A stretch of 64,000 bases of DNA, from assembly GCF_011927765.1 (NCBI RefSeq), contig NZ_JAATJG010000001.1, forward strand, positions 158,792 to 222,791, written 5' to 3'. The notes under the pieces were generated by a model. It did not search any database, was not told the DNA's origin, and worked only from the letters and a program-made list of their open reading frames with translations. Below are positions 51,775 through 61,625 of this stretch, in pieces; the first letter of the stretch is position 1; each line of letters starts with the position of its first letter. This DNA is from Wenyingzhuangia aestuarii. Lineage in GTDB: Bacteria; Bacteroidota; Bacteroidia; Flavobacteriales; Flavobacteriaceae. A program made the translations under genes and the position numbers.

Positions 51775-51896
51775 TGTTTATCATTCGTTATTTTGTTTTA
51801 AAACAAAACGGAATCACAAGAAAATTAAATATGTGTAAGTTTTTAATTAATGATAGACAATACTAGGGGATGTTATTAGAATAAGTCGAAATAACC

Positions 51897-51904
51897 TATC
51901 TTTG
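51897..51904 (+). promoter_or_regulatory. -7 promoter element for the Mrp/Nfu genes
   Basis: TATCTTTG, an exact TANNTTTG match, 22 nt before the Mrp start codon. Confidence 0.5.
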
Positions 51905-51926
51905 TCCACCAAATAAATACAGTAAA

Positions 51927-53063
51927 ATGGGTATTACAAAATCAGATATAAAAGCAGTATTAGAAACCATTACAGCTCCTGGAGAAGGGAAAAGTTTGGT
52001 AGAAAATAACAACATAGTAAACATCGTTGTTTTTGGTGATGAAGTTATTGTTGATGTAAAAATTAGCAATCCTACATTACAGGCTAAAAAGAAAGCAGAA
52101 ACTGAAATTGAAAAAGCAATTGTAGCTAAATATCCTGAGGCTAAAGTAAAGGTAAATTTATCGGTAGCAGTTAAAAAGGAAGAGCCAAAAGCAAATCCAA
52201 ATTTAATTAAAGGAGATAAAATTCCTGGAATTCAAAACATTATAGCAGTAGCTTCTGGTAAAGGAGGAGTAGGAAAATCTACCGTAACGGCTAACATGGC
52301 AGTTACTTTGCAAAAAATGGGATTTAAAGTAGGGGTTTTAGATGCGGATGTATATGGTCCTTCTATGCACATTATGTTTGATGTTGCCAAAGCAAAGCCT
52401 ATTTCTGTAGATGTTGATGGACGTTCTAAAATGAAACCTGTTGAAAGTTACGGAATTAAATTATTGTCTTTAGGTTTCTTTACCAATCCTAACGAAGCAG
52501 TAATATGGAGAGGTCCTATGGCTTCTAAAGCGTTAAATCAAATGATTTTTGATGCAGACTGGGGAGAATTAGACTTTTTATTAATTGATTTACCTCCAGG
52601 TACAGGAGATATTCATTTATCTATAGTACAAGCATTACCTATTACAGGTGCTGTTGTAGTAAGTACACCACAAACAATTGCATTAGCCGATGCTAAAAAA
52701 GGAGTAGCTATGTTTCAGCAAAAAAACATAAATGTTCCAGTTTTAGGAATTGTAGAAAACATGAGTTATTTTACTCCTGCTGAATTGCCAGATAATAAGT
52801 ATTATATTTTTGGAGAAAACGGAGCTAAATATTTAGCAGAAGACATAGAAACAGCCTTTTTAGGAGAAGTTCCTTTGGTGCAAAGTATTAGAGAATCTGG
52901 AGATGTTGGACATCCTGTAGCTTTACAAAATGGAACTCCACAAGAAATAGCTTTTAAAGAGATTACCAAAAATATGGTAGCCGAGTTGGTAAAACGTAAT
53001 ACAGATTTACCACCAACAGAAGTCGTTAAAATTACAACAATGAGCGGTTGCTCAACAAAATAA
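51927..53063 (+). CDS. Mrp/NBP35-family ATP-binding Fe-S carrier (ApbC)
   Basis: 378 residues. An N-terminal MIP18/DUF59 domain (about 1-90) is followed by a P-loop ATPase with the deviant Walker A SGKGGVGKST and LLIDLPPGTGDIHLS. These proteins carry Fe-S clusters to apoproteins. The bridging CxxC that usually follows ENMSYF is replaced by TPAELPDNKYYIFG, so the only C-terminal cysteine is in the SGCSTK tail. It lies 35 nt before a NifU-like gene, a consistent partner. Confidence 0.9.
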   Translation: MGITKSDIKAVLETITAPGEGKSLVENNNIVNIVVFGDEVIVDVKISNPTLQAKKKAETEIEKAIVAKYPEAKVKVNLSVAVKKEEPKANPNLIKGDKIPGIQNIIAVASGKGGVGKSTVTANMAVTLQKMGFKVGVLDADVYGPSMHIMFDVAKAKPISVDVDGRSKMKPVESYGIKLLSLGFFTNPNEAVIWRGPMASKALNQMIFDADWGELDFLLIDLPPGTGDIHLSIVQALPITGAVVVSTPQTIALADAKKGVAMFQQKNINVPVLGIVENMSYFTPAELPDNKYYIFGENGAKYLAEDIETAFLGEVPLVQSIRESGDVGHPVALQNGTPQEIAFKEITKNMVAELVKRNTDLPPTEVVKITTMSGCSTK

Positions 53064-53098
53064 TAGTGCTATATTTAGACTAGTAATAAAAAGAAATT

Positions 53099-53335
53099 AT
53101 GAGTTCAGAAGATTTACAGAAAAAAGTAGAAGATGCCTTAGAAGAGATTCGTCCTTTTTTATTAGCAGATGGTGGAGATATTTCTTTAGTTTCTATTGAA
53201 GATAATATTGTAAAAGTAAAATTAGAAGGGGCTTGCGTTGGCTGTAATGTAAACCAAATGACCTTAAAAAATGGAGTAGAAGCTACTATTCAAAAACATG
53301 CACCACAAATAGAAAGTGTAATAGATGTTAGTTAA
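53099..53335 (+). CDS. NifU-like Fe-S scaffold protein (Nfu)
   Basis: 78 residues comprising just the Nfu domain, with the cluster-binding CxxC in GACVGCNVNQMTLKNG and the start RPFLLADGGDISLV. It accepts and hands on [4Fe-4S] clusters. In the same unit as the Mrp ATPase gene. Confidence 0.93.
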   Translation: MSSEDLQKKVEDALEEIRPFLLADGGDISLVSIEDNIVKVKLEGACVGCNVNQMTLKNGVEATIQKHAPQIESVIDVS

Positions 53336-53359
53336 AAACAACGGCTCTATATAGAAATA

Positions 53360-53399
53360 AAAAAACTCCCAAACTGAATTTTCAGTTTGGGAGTTTTTA
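53360..53399. terminator. Bidirectional terminator
   Basis: AAAAACTCCCAAACTGA / TCAGTTTGGGAGTTTTT stem of 17 bp with a short loop; serves nfu on + and the ABC-F gene on -. Confidence 0.9.
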
Positions 53400-53408
53400 T
53401 TTAATGTT

Positions 53409-53428
53409 CATCGAGCGGAGTCGAGATG
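53409..53428. repeat. Dispersed palindromic repeat, degenerate copy
   Basis: The GC-rich motif ATCGAGCGGAGTCGAGAT stands out in AT-rich spacer. I recall this TCGAGCGGAGTCGA-type motif as an interspersed intergenic element in many Flavobacteriaceae. Only one copy is seen in the window. Confidence 0.55.
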
Positions 53429-53437
53429 CAATATGTT

Positions 53438-55303
53438 TTACCCCTCCAATTTCTCACTCAATTCAAACCAACGCATTTCTTTAAATTCAATGTCATCAAT
53501 AATTTTTTGAAGTTCTATAGATTTTTGATCAATAGCATCTCCAGTAATCTTACCTTCAGCAAATTCAAGTTCTATGGCTTCTTTTTTACGGTTTAATTTA
53601 GCAATGTCACTTTCTAAATTAATATACTCTTTGTTTTCGCTATAGCTTAGTTTGGCACCTGTTTTAGGCTTTTCTTTAACAGCTTCAATTTTAGTAGGTA
53701 CAATTTCTTGTTCTTCTCCAGCATCAGAATTTTCGTAGGCTCTAAAATCAGAATAGTTTCCAGGAAAGTTTTCTATCACTCCATTTCCTCTAAACACAAA
53801 CAAAGAATCTACAATTTTATCCATAAAATAACGGTCGTGAGATACCACTACCAAATTTCCAGGATAATCCAACATAAAGCTTTCTAATACGTTTAGGGTT
53901 ACAATATCTAAATCGTTGGTAGGCTCATCTAAAATTAAAAAGTTTGGATTCTGAATTAAAACGGTACACAAGTACAAACGTTTACGTTCTCCTCCACTTA
54001 ATTTTTCTACAAAATCGTATTGTTTCTTTTTATCAAACAAAAAGCGTTCTAACAATTGACTTGCCGATATTTTATGTCCTTTGGCTAAGGGAATAAATTC
54101 ACCAAATTCTTTAATAACTTCTATAACTTTTTGACCCTCTTTAACTTTAATTCCAGATTGATGGTAGTATCCAAACTTAATGGTTTCTCCAACAACAACT
54201 TTACCACTATCAACTTCTGTATTTCCAGTTAAAACATTTAAGAAGGATGATTTTCCTGTTCCGTTTTTTCCAATAATTCCAATTCGTTCTCCACGATTAA
54301 AATTATATTCAAATTGGTCTAACATTACCATGTCTTCCCAAGCTTTAGAAACTTTGTGGAATTCCACAATTTTGTTCCCCAAACGCTCCATGTTAATTTC
54401 TAACTGAACTTTGTGTTCAGAACGTCTAGCTCTTGCTTTTTCTTTAATTACATAAAAATCATCTTGTCTAGATTTAGATTTGGTAGTACGTGCTTTGGGC
54501 TGACGTCTCATCCAATCTAATTCTTTTTTAAACAAGTTTTTGGCTTTAGATTGTACGGTTTGTTCTAAGGCAATACGCTCTTCTTTTTTTTCTAAATAAT
54601 AAGAGTAATTTCCTTTATAACTGTACAATTCACCATTGTCCATTTCTATAATTTCGTTACACACACGCTCTAAAAAGTAACGGTCGTGAGTAACCATAAA
54701 TAAGGTTATTTTTTCTTTGGCAAAGAAGGTTTCTAGCCACTCAATCATTTCCAAATCTAAGTGGTTGGTAGGTTCATCTAAAATTAACAAATCGGGTTTG
54801 CTAATTAAAACGGTAGCTAGTGCCAAACGTTTACGTTGTCCTCCAGAAAGTCCGCTTACTTTTAACTGTAAGTTGTCTAACTTTAGTTTGGTTAAAATTT
54901 GTTTGTATTGTGTTTCAAAATCCCAAGCGTTGTATTGATCCATCATATCAAAAGCTAATTGATATCTTTCTGCATCATCTGGGTTTTCAATGGCTTTTTC
55001 GTATTCCTGAACAATTTTTAAGACCTTACTGTCTGATGCAAAGATGACCTCTTCTACAGTTTGATTGTCATCAAAAGCATCTTCTTGAGATAGGTAAGAA
55101 ATGTGTAAATCTTTACGAGCTACTATTTGCCCAGTATCAGGAATATCGTTCCCAGCCATAATTTCTAGCAAACGAGTTTTACCCGTACCATTTTTGGCAA
55201 CAAAGGCAATTTTTTGGTCTTTGTTAATTCCAAAAGATAAGTTTTCAAACAACACACGTTCTCCAAAAGCTTTGGAAACGTTTTCTATAGATAGATAATT
55301 CAC
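53438..55303 (-). CDS. ABC-F family ATPase (Uup-like)
   Basis: 621 residues with two ABC domains: the first with FVAKNGTGKTRLL, LSGGQRKR and LILDEPTNHLD, the second with IGKNGTGKSSFL, LSGGERKR and LILDEPTNDLD, joined by a basic linker. No membrane part. The C-terminal coiled coil (about 545-621) resembles the Uup DNA/ribosome-binding tail. ABC-F proteins act on ribosomes. GTG start. It is distinct from the upstream glucosaminidase gene on the same strand. Confidence 0.92.
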   Translation of the reverse strand: MNYLSIENVSKAFGERVLFENLSFGINKDQKIAFVAKNGTGKTRLLEIMAGNDIPDTGQIVARKDLHISYLSQEDAFDDNQTVEEVIFASDSKVLKIVQEYEKAIENPDDAERYQLAFDMMDQYNAWDFETQYKQILTKLKLDNLQLKVSGLSGGQRKRLALATVLISKPDLLILDEPTNHLDLEMIEWLETFFAKEKITLFMVTHDRYFLERVCNEIIEMDNGELYSYKGNYSYYLEKKEERIALEQTVQSKAKNLFKKELDWMRRQPKARTTKSKSRQDDFYVIKEKARARRSEHKVQLEINMERLGNKIVEFHKVSKAWEDMVMLDQFEYNFNRGERIGIIGKNGTGKSSFLNVLTGNTEVDSGKVVVGETIKFGYYHQSGIKVKEGQKVIEVIKEFGEFIPLAKGHKISASQLLERFLFDKKKQYDFVEKLSGGERKRLYLCTVLIQNPNFLILDEPTNDLDIVTLNVLESFMLDYPGNLVVVSHDRYFMDKIVDSLFVFRGNGVIENFPGNYSDFRAYENSDAGEEQEIVPTKIEAVKEKPKTGAKLSYSENKEYINLESDIAKLNRKKEAIELEFAEGKITGDAIDQKSIELQKIIDDIEFKEMRWFELSEKLEG

Positions 55304-55319
55304 ACAAAAATAATTTGTG

Positions 55320-55327
55320 CAAAAGTA
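55320..55327 (-). promoter_or_regulatory. -7 promoter element for the ABC-F gene
   Basis: The minus strand reads TACTTTTG, an exact TANNTTTG match, about 17 nt before the start codon. Confidence 0.45.
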
Positions 55328-55357
55328 AGGGTTTCTAATTAGAGTTGTGTATAAAAC

Positions 55358-56185
55358 CTACCAAGCTTGTTCAAAAGGAGTTTTATTTAAATAAATGTCT
55401 TTAGCAAGCTCGTTAGCTCCTACGTTTTTAAGGATATTCATCACCTTTTTAGGCCAAGTTTCTCTAAAGTTAAAAGAGTTGGGTTTACCTCCAATGGTTT
55501 TGATGAATTTTTCGTTCAGCGCAGCATCAAAAAGAATATTAATTCCGTGTTTTTCTATCTCAGTATCTAGCAATTGTCTAGCATCGTTATAGGCTTTTAT
55601 ACGGCTAGTGTAAGAAATAAAACGAGTAACAAAGTCCGTTACGTTTTCTAAATTGGCTTTAGTTAGTTCTTCAGGATGATTTAGAAAATAATCTAATTTT
55701 TCTGTAGTTCCTGCAATTCCTTTTGGTCTGTAATCCTTTTTAAGAGAAGCAGGTCTTAGTTCCCAAATAATTTCGTTTTTAGCAATTTTGGCTAGTTTCT
55801 TTTTACTGAGAATAATTTTTTTAGTGGTTTTATGCTTGGGCATTTTTAGGGCAGGTAGTTCTGCATCTCTTCCAAAAGCATTTAAACTTAAAAAATTCCC
55901 TGTAATTTTACCAATATAACCTTGTCCCCAACCCGATTCTAAAGAAATAATACTGAGTACAGCTGCGGGTGGAACCCTGTGTTTTATACAAAGTTCTGTT
56001 ACAGGTAAAGAAAGTCTTTGGTACAAGTCTTTAACATGACTGTATTTTCTGTACTTAAAAGTTTTCTTTTGTAAAGGTGTGCTCAAATTTTCAAAATAAG
56101 GTTGAGTAACCTTTGTTTCTGCAAAAGGAGTACCACCATATAGCATGATTGCAATAGGTAGCATATGTTTTCTAAGAGTTTTCAT
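55358..56185 (-). CDS. Exported glucosaminidase-family peptidoglycan hydrolase (Bax-like)
   Basis: 275 residues from ATG 56185. A longer frame from 56206 begins on top of a -7 element, so I prefer the inner start. N-terminal hydrophobic signal (LPIAIMLYGGTPFAET). The catalytic block AAVLSIISLESGWGQGYIG with the active-site Glu, then NFLSLNAFG, is the pattern of glucosaminidase/Bax proteins, which cut the glycan backbone. The ABC-F gene lies 54 nt away from its 3' end, on the same strand. Confidence 0.83.
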   Translation of the reverse strand: MKTLRKHMLPIAIMLYGGTPFAETKVTQPYFENLSTPLQKKTFKYRKYSHVKDLYQRLSLPVTELCIKHRVPPAAVLSIISLESGWGQGYIGKITGNFLSLNAFGRDAELPALKMPKHKTTKKIILSKKKLAKIAKNEIIWELRPASLKKDYRPKGIAGTTEKLDYFLNHPEELTKANLENVTDFVTRFISYTSRIKAYNDARQLLDTEIEKHGINILFDAALNEKFIKTIGGKPNSFNFRETWPKKVMNILKNVGANELAKDIYLNKTPFEQAW

Positions 56186-56203
56186 GCGAGTGGTATATTT
56201 GGC

Positions 56204-56211
56204 CAAAGATA
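56204..56211 (-). promoter_or_regulatory. -7 promoter element for the glucosaminidase gene
   Basis: The minus strand reads TATCTTTG, matching TANNTTTG, 18 nt before the chosen start codon. It helps to decide that start. Confidence 0.5.
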
Positions 56212-56410
56212 TAGAAAATAAAAAAGGTGTTAGAAATTACGCTAACACCCAAACCAAAAAATACTAAATTATAGAGAATAGTTAAATTGCTATGTGTGTA
56301 AATATAGTTTTAATAATAGCTTGTTTCTTTTCGGTTATTGATGAATGAAACCCTTTTTTTGATGCAAATAAGGAGAAAACAATACAAACGCATTTGGTAT
56401 ATTTACACTT

Positions 56411-58093
56411 ATGGAGCCATTATTAAGAGTCAAAGACATTCAGATAGCATTTCACAATCAAGAAGAAGTACACCAGGTAGTACATGGTATTGATTTTGAA
56501 ATTTATTCTAATGAAATATTGGGAATTGTAGGAGAATCTGGAAGTGGAAAATCTGTAACTTCTATGGCTATTATGGATTTGTTACCTAAAAAAAATGCAA
56601 AGGTCTCAGGAGAAATTTTATACAACCATATTTCTTTGTTGAAATTAGATAGTCAGGAAATTAGAAAAATTGTAGGCAAAGAAATAAGTATGATTTTTCA
56701 GGAACCAATGACTTCTTTAAATCCAAGTTTAACGTGTGGAGCACAAGTGGCAGAGGTTTTAGAGTTGCATACAAATTTATCTAAAGAAGAAATAGAAGCA
56801 GAGGTTTTACTGTTGTTTGAAAAAGTAAAATTACCTAGAGCGGCTAAAATGTATTCTCAATATCCGCATGAATTGTCCGGAGGACAAAAACAGAGAGTAA
56901 TGATTGCGATGGCCATTGCCTGCAAACCTAAATTATTAATTGCTGATGAACCTACAACAGCTTTAGATGTTAGAGTTCAGAATGATATTGTCTTGTTGTT
57001 AAAAGAATTGCAACAAGAAACAGGTATGAGTATTTTGTTTATTACACACGATTTAGCTTTGATTGCCGAAATTGCTAACAGAGTAATAGTAATGCAAAAG
57101 GGTAAAATTGTGGAGCAAGGTACCGTAGAACAAGTGTTTTTACAACCCAAAGAGGTTTATACCAAAGCATTGATTAATGCAAAACCTAAAATGAAGTACA
57201 GAGTAAAAGAGTTGCCATCGGTAGCAAGTTACTCAGATGTAAATTTTAAAGAAGAGGTGTACACCACAAAAGAAAGAGAAGAATTTCATGAGCAGATCTA
57301 TGCTACTAAGCCTTTGTTAGAGGTTAAAAACTTAAAAACCTACTACACTTCTAAAAACAATTGGTTTGCAAAAGCTAATGTAGTAAATGGAGTAGATGAT
57401 GTAAGCTTTAAGGTTTTTGAAGGAGAAACCATTGGTTTAGTTGGGGAATCTGGAAGTGGAAAATCTACAATTGGAAGAACCATTTTAGGATTAGAAAAAG
57501 CCACAGCAGGAGAAATTTGGTACAAAGGAGTTAATTTGGTTGATTTGTCGGGTTTGGAAAGAAAAAAATACAGACAAGAAATTCAGTTAATTTTTCAAGA
57601 TCCTTATTCATCCTTAAATCCAATCATGAAAATTGGAGAGGCTATTTTAGAGCCTATGCAAAAACATAAGGTATTAGGAAGTACCAAAGAGCGCAAAGAA
57701 TATATTTATCAGTTATTAGAAAAAGTTGGGCTGTCTAAAGAGTTTTACAATCGTTATCCGCATGAGTTTTCTGGAGGACAAAGACAGCGTGTAGGAATTG
57801 CAAGAGCCTTGGCTTTACAGCCTAAATTAATTATTTGCGATGAATCTGTATCCGCATTAGATGTTTCTGTACAAGCACAGGTGTTAAACTTGTTAAATAG
57901 CTTAAAAAAAGAGTTTCATTTTACCTATATTTTTATTTCTCATGATTTGTCTATTGTAAAGTTTATGTCCGATCAATTGATTGTTTTAAACAAAGGGAAA
58001 ATTGAAGAAATTGGAGATGCCGATGCAATTTATAATCATCCAGAAAAAGAATATACAAAAGCATTAATTCATGCCATTCCTAAAGGGATTTGA
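56411..58093 (+). CDS. Fused two-domain ABC ATPase for oligopeptide-type import
   Basis: 560 residues, two complete ABC domains of the DppD/DppF type joined in one chain, as in YejF or GsiA. The first has [20 protein letters not shown] and [11 protein letters not shown]; the second has [28 protein letters not shown] and [11 protein letters not shown], each followed by an oligopeptide-type C-terminal extension ([11 protein letters not shown] and [11 protein letters not shown]). Permeases and binding protein are not in the window, so the substrate is unknown. Confidence 0.92.
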   Translation: MEPLLRVKDIQIAFHNQEEVHQVVHGIDFEIYSNEILGIVGESGSGKSVTSMAIMDLLPKKNAKVSGEILYNHISLLKLDSQEIRKIVGKEISMIFQEPMTSLNPSLTCGAQVAEVLELHTNLSKEEIEAEVLLLFEKVKLPRAAKMYSQYPHELSGGQKQRVMIAMAIACKPKLLIADEPTTALDVRVQNDIVLLLKELQQETGMSILFITHDLALIAEIANRVIVMQKGKIVEQGTVEQVFLQPKEVYTKALINAKPKMKYRVKELPSVASYSDVNFKEEVYTTKEREEFHEQIYATKPLLEVKNLKTYYTSKNNWFAKANVVNGVDDVSFKVFEGETIGLVGESGSGKSTIGRTILGLEKATAGEIWYKGVNLVDLSGLERKKYRQEIQLIFQDPYSSLNPIMKIGEAILEPMQKHKVLGSTKERKEYIYQLLEKVGLSKEFYNRYPHEFSGGQRQRVGIARALALQPKLIICDESVSALDVSVQAQVLNLLNSLKKEFHFTYIFISHDLSIVKFMSDQLIVLNKGKIEEIGDADAIYNHPEKEYTKALIHAIPKGI

Positions 58094-58142
58094 TTCTGTG
58101 ATTCCTCCTAATAAATTGTATATTGCATCAAAAATTAAACGT

Positions 58143-58955
58143 ATGCAATTTAGGTTGTTAGTAGTGTGTTTACTGCTTTTTATGGTTTCATGTAAGTCTA
58201 AGCAAATGATTGAGCCTATTAAGGTTGAGGTGCCTAGAATGAGTGAGTCTAAATTATTAAAGAAGTATAAGGCAAAATCTTTTGAAGATTCTGATATTAA
58301 AACGGTTAAGATTAATGCTAAAATGTCCTATAAAATTGGAGATTCTTCTCATAAATTAGGATTAAAGTTTAGAATAGCTAAAGGAGAAAAAATTTGGATG
58401 AGTGCCGATTTTTTAGGAATTCCTGTAGTTAAAATGTTAATAGAAAAAGACAGTGTTCACTATTACAATAAATTTGACAAAACCTATTTTGAAGGTTCTT
58501 TTGATTTTATAAAAGACTTAATTGGTGTAGATGTTTCTTATGGTGTGTTAGAAAAACTGTTTATGGGAGATATGATTTTAAACATAGCCTCTAAAAGATA
58601 TCGTATGGATATAAGTCAAGATTCATACTTTTTTTATGATGCTAAAAATCTAGATTATTTTATAGAAGGATCTGTTTATCCGTTTACATACAAAACAAAA
58701 TCTCAGGTAATAGAGCAGGCTTATGGAACAAATAAATTTGCTGCGTATTACAAAACACATCAAACTGTAAATGACTTTTTATTTCCAAAGGTGGTAGAGC
58801 TTCAAGCAAATAATAAAGGAAAAATTACGGTAATTTCTATGGTTTATAATGATGTAACTTTTGATGAACATCTTACTTTTCCGTACAAAGTTCCTAAAGA
58901 ATGTGATAAGAAAATAGAATTAAAATCTACAAAAGAAGCGAAAGCAGATGAGTAA
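58143..58955 (+). CDS. DUF4292 family lipoprotein
   Basis: 270 residues from ATG 58143, which directly starts the lipoprotein signal (QFRLLVVCLLLFMVSC); a longer frame from 58071 would run back into the ABC ATPase gene. The body fits DUF4292, a Bacteroidota family with a LolB/LppX-like appearance (ISMVYNDVTFDEHLTFPYKV), perhaps carrying lipids or lipoproteins. It overlaps the EnvC-like gene by 8 bases. Confidence 0.8.
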   Translation: MQFRLLVVCLLLFMVSCKSKQMIEPIKVEVPRMSESKLLKKYKAKSFEDSDIKTVKINAKMSYKIGDSSHKLGLKFRIAKGEKIWMSADFLGIPVVKMLIEKDSVHYYNKFDKTYFEGSFDFIKDLIGVDVSYGVLEKLFMGDMILNIASKRYRMDISQDSYFFYDAKNLDYFIEGSVYPFTYKTKSQVIEQAYGTNKFAAYYKTHQTVNDFLFPKVVELQANNKGKITVISMVYNDVTFDEHLTFPYKVPKECDKKIELKSTKEAKADE

Positions 58956-60177
58956 AAAAATCTTTCTTTTCTTTAGTATTGTACTCTTAACTGTTACTTT
59001 TTCGTTTGGGCAATCTGCCAAACAAAAGGAGTTAGAAAAAAAACGTGCCCAATTGCAACAAGAAATTGCAAGGGTAAATAAACTGCTTTTTAGTACTCAA
59101 AAAGAAGGAAAAAACTTACTGAATAATTTAGAGGATATCAATAAAAAAATTCAGGTAAGAACAGATTTGATCAAAGCGATTTCTGCAGAAGCCAATTATT
59201 TAGAGGGGCAGGTTCGTAAAAACGAAAAAGAGTTAAAAAAACTAGAAGAAGAATTAGAAGCTTTAAAAAAAGATTATGCAGAGATGATTTTAAAATCATA
59301 CAAAAGCAAATCGGAACAAAGTAAGTTGATGTTTTTACTATCGTCGGAAGATTTTTTTCAAGGATATAAGCGTTTTCGTTACATGCAACAATATGCTGAT
59401 TTTAGAAAAAAACAAGGAGATTCTATTGTTGTGAAAGCTGAAAAAGTAGAAGACTTAACAAGAAAGTTACAAGTTCAGAAAGTACAAAAACAAGCTTTGG
59501 TTTCTAAAAACAAAAAAGAAGCAGAAAAAATTATATCAGAAAAGAAAACTCAGGAAAGTTTGGTGAAAAAAATCAAATCTAAAGAGCGAACTTATATTTC
59601 TGAAATTAAGCAAAAGCAACAGCAAGAAAGAGATATTGAAAAAGCAATAGAACGTGTGATTCGAGAAGCTATTGCAGCTTCCAATAAAGATAAAAATAAA
59701 AACACTCCTAATGTGGACACAAAATCGTCTGGTTTTGCATTAACTCCAGAGGGAAAAGCATTGGCCACTCGTTTTGAAGAAAATAGAGGAAAATTGCCTT
59801 GGCCTGTAACCGAAGGAGTAGTTACTAGAAATTATGGTGTTATTCCACATCCAACCTTAAGGGGGATTAAAATAGATAGTAAAGGAATTCATATTACCAC
59901 CAAGAAAAATGCAAGTGCAAGAGCTGTTTTTAAAGGAATAGTATTGGCAATACAATCCGTAAGTGGTCGTAATGCTGTGTATATTCAGCATGGTAACTAT
60001 ATTTCTTTATACAATAACCTAGATAAGGTTTATGTAACCAAAGGGCAGAATGTAGTTTTAAAACAGTCTTTAGGAACCGTTTTTACCGATAAAGTAACTA
60101 ATAAAACAGTTTTAAAGTTCCAAATTTGGAAAGACACTAGCAGACAAAATCCAACGTATTGGTTGGCTAGAATGTAG
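58948..60177 (+). CDS. EnvC-like murein hydrolase activator with degenerate M23 domain
   Basis: 409 residues. Signal peptide (IFLFFSIVLLTVTFSFGQ), a long coiled coil (about 22-260) and a C-terminal LytM/M23 domain (about 295-409). The zinc ligands of active LytM (HxxxD and HxH) are not conserved: the equivalents read KIDSKGIHI and IQHGNYISLYNN. As in E. coli EnvC, the protein probably activates amidases rather than cutting itself. Coupled to the DUF4292 gene. Confidence 0.88.
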   Translation: MSKKIFLFFSIVLLTVTFSFGQSAKQKELEKKRAQLQQEIARVNKLLFSTQKEGKNLLNNLEDINKKIQVRTDLIKAISAEANYLEGQVRKNEKELKKLEEELEALKKDYAEMILKSYKSKSEQSKLMFLLSSEDFFQGYKRFRYMQQYADFRKKQGDSIVVKAEKVEDLTRKLQVQKVQKQALVSKNKKEAEKIISEKKTQESLVKKIKSKERTYISEIKQKQQQERDIEKAIERVIREAIAASNKDKNKNTPNVDTKSSGFALTPEGKALATRFEENRGKLPWPVTEGVVTRNYGVIPHPTLRGIKIDSKGIHITTKKNASARAVFKGIVLAIQSVSGRNAVYIQHGNYISLYNNLDKVYVTKGQNVVLKQSLGTVFTDKVTNKTVLKFQIWKDTSRQNPTYWLARM

Positions 60178-60178
60178 G

Positions 60179-60688
60179 TTACTCAAACAATGCTTTTAAT
60201 TCAACAGCATCTTTAGGTTTCATTTTACCCGCAACAACTAAGCTTAGTTGTTTTCTTTGTAATGCATTTTCAAAACGTCTTTTTTCTAAATCTGTTTCAG
60301 GAATTAGTTCAGGAACTCGCTGAGGTTTTCCTTTTTCATCTACAGCTACAAAAGTGTAAATAGCTTCGTTTACTTTGGTACGTTTACCAGAAGATCTATC
60401 CTCTAAAAAAACATCTGCAATTACTTCCATTGATGATGTAAAAGCTCTAGAAACCTTAGCTTCAATAGTCATCATACTTCCTAAGGGAATTACTTTGTCA
60501 AAAGATACGTTGTTTACAGAAACAGTAACGCAAATAGCATTAGAATGCCTTTGTGCTGCAATACAGCAAATTCTGTCTACACGAGCTAATAGTTCCCCTC
60601 CAAACAAACCGTGTAAGGCATTGGTGTCACTAGGTAAAATAATGTCTGTGCTAATTGCTAAAGAGGCAAAAGATGTTTTGGCTTTCAT
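60179..60688 (-). CDS. Hotdog-fold acyl-CoA thioesterase
   Basis: 169 residues of the YciA/BFIT type: the hotdog helix segment ALHGLFGGELLARVDRICCIAA and the beta strand MEVIADVFLEDRSSGKRTKV are visible, with the central Asn/Asp (SDTNALHG). It hydrolyses acyl-CoA. It ends 2 nt from the EnvC-like gene, convergently. Confidence 0.88.
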   Translation of the reverse strand: MKAKTSFASLAISTDIILPSDTNALHGLFGGELLARVDRICCIAAQRHSNAICVTVSVNNVSFDKVIPLGSMMTIEAKVSRAFTSSMEVIADVFLEDRSSGKRTKVNEAIYTFVAVDEKGKPQRVPELIPETDLEKRRFENALQRKQLSLVVAGKMKPKDAVELKALFE

Positions 60689-60730
60689 AGAATATTCAAT
60701 AAAACTTATGTCTAATATAAGGTTTATTGT

Positions 60731-61621
60731 TTATTCATTAATAAATAACCAAGCATGTTTGTTATCAACTTTTCTAATTTTATTTAACGTGTTGATGGCA
60801 TCTCTTTTGCTGTTAAAAGACTCGTAACTTACTTGAGTTAATCCCCATTTGTTTAAACCAATAATACTTGCTTTGTAGCCTTTTTTATTTAAAAGTGCTA
60901 CTTTTTTAGCAGCATTAGCTTCCTCTTTAAAAGCTCCAGCAATAATGTGGTATTTGTAAGTGATTTTCTCAGCTTCTTTTTTCTCAACTTTTAAAGTTAC
61001 CGAAGGTAGTGGTGTTAAAATGTTAAAAGAGGCTTGCTGAATTTGAGCTGTAAGATCTTGTTGCGCTACAATGTCTTGTTGATTAGCTAAGTTGTTTACA
61101 TAAATATTTCCTCCAATAAACAATCCTGCAATTACAGCTGCAGCAGCAACGTATTTACTGTAAGATTTTTTACGAACAATTTCTTGTTGAGGTGTTACAA
61201 TGTTATTTCTTAGTACATAGTTAGCATCCACATCACTTAAGCCAAAAGAACTTGTTAAGTAATTAATTTTATCAATAGGTTCAAAAGAAAGTTGATCATC
61301 AACTAAAGTAAATTGACCAATGTTTTGCAATAAAAGTGGAGATTTTTGTAAATCTTGATTCCAGTTTTCTACCGTTTTTTGAATTCTAAGAGCAGCTTCA
61401 TCAAAACTAATGTTTAGTGACTTTGCAATATGATTTACCAATAAACCATCGTTTTGTTGAAGGTTTACATTAAAAGAAATGTTTTTGGTTGGTGGTGTAA
61501 ATCTATGGTTCTGATTGTTGAGTTGACTAGCCATGGTATTGCTAACAAATCCTCCAAAATTGGGAACCATTACACATTCATATCTGTAAAGTAAATCGCT
61601 AATGTATTTTGATAACTGCAT
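60731..61621 (-). CDS. HU-CCDC81/SPOR domain membrane protein
   Basis: 296 residues. The N-terminal part (about 1-125, LSKYISDLLYRYECVMVPNFGGFV) is the HU-CCDC81-type domain seen in Bacteroidota, followed by one membrane helix (about 157-171, AAAAVIAGLFIGGNIYV) and a periplasmic SPOR domain (about 220-296, YKYHIIAGAFKEEANAAKKV), which binds denuded septal glycans. A cell-division role is likely. Canonical promoter upstream. Confidence 0.87.
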   Translation of the reverse strand: MQLSKYISDLLYRYECVMVPNFGGFVSNTMASQLNNQNHRFTPPTKNISFNVNLQQNDGLLVNHIAKSLNISFDEAALRIQKTVENWNQDLQKSPLLLQNIGQFTLVDDQLSFEPIDKINYLTSSFGLSDVDANYVLRNNIVTPQQEIVRKKSYSKYVAAAAVIAGLFIGGNIYVNNLANQQDIVAQQDLTAQIQQASFNILTPLPSVTLKVEKKEAEKITYKYHIIAGAFKEEANAAKKVALLNKKGYKASIIGLNKWGLTQVSYESFNSKRDAINTLNKIRKVDNKHAWLFINE

Positions 61622-61625
61622 AATA

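Noticed and set aside
51791-51808. Perfect 18-bp palindrome TTTTGTTTTAAAACAAAA after the outer-membrane protein gene
   Set aside because: It contains almost only A and T and no T-run follows; chance or a weak structure is as likely as an operator.
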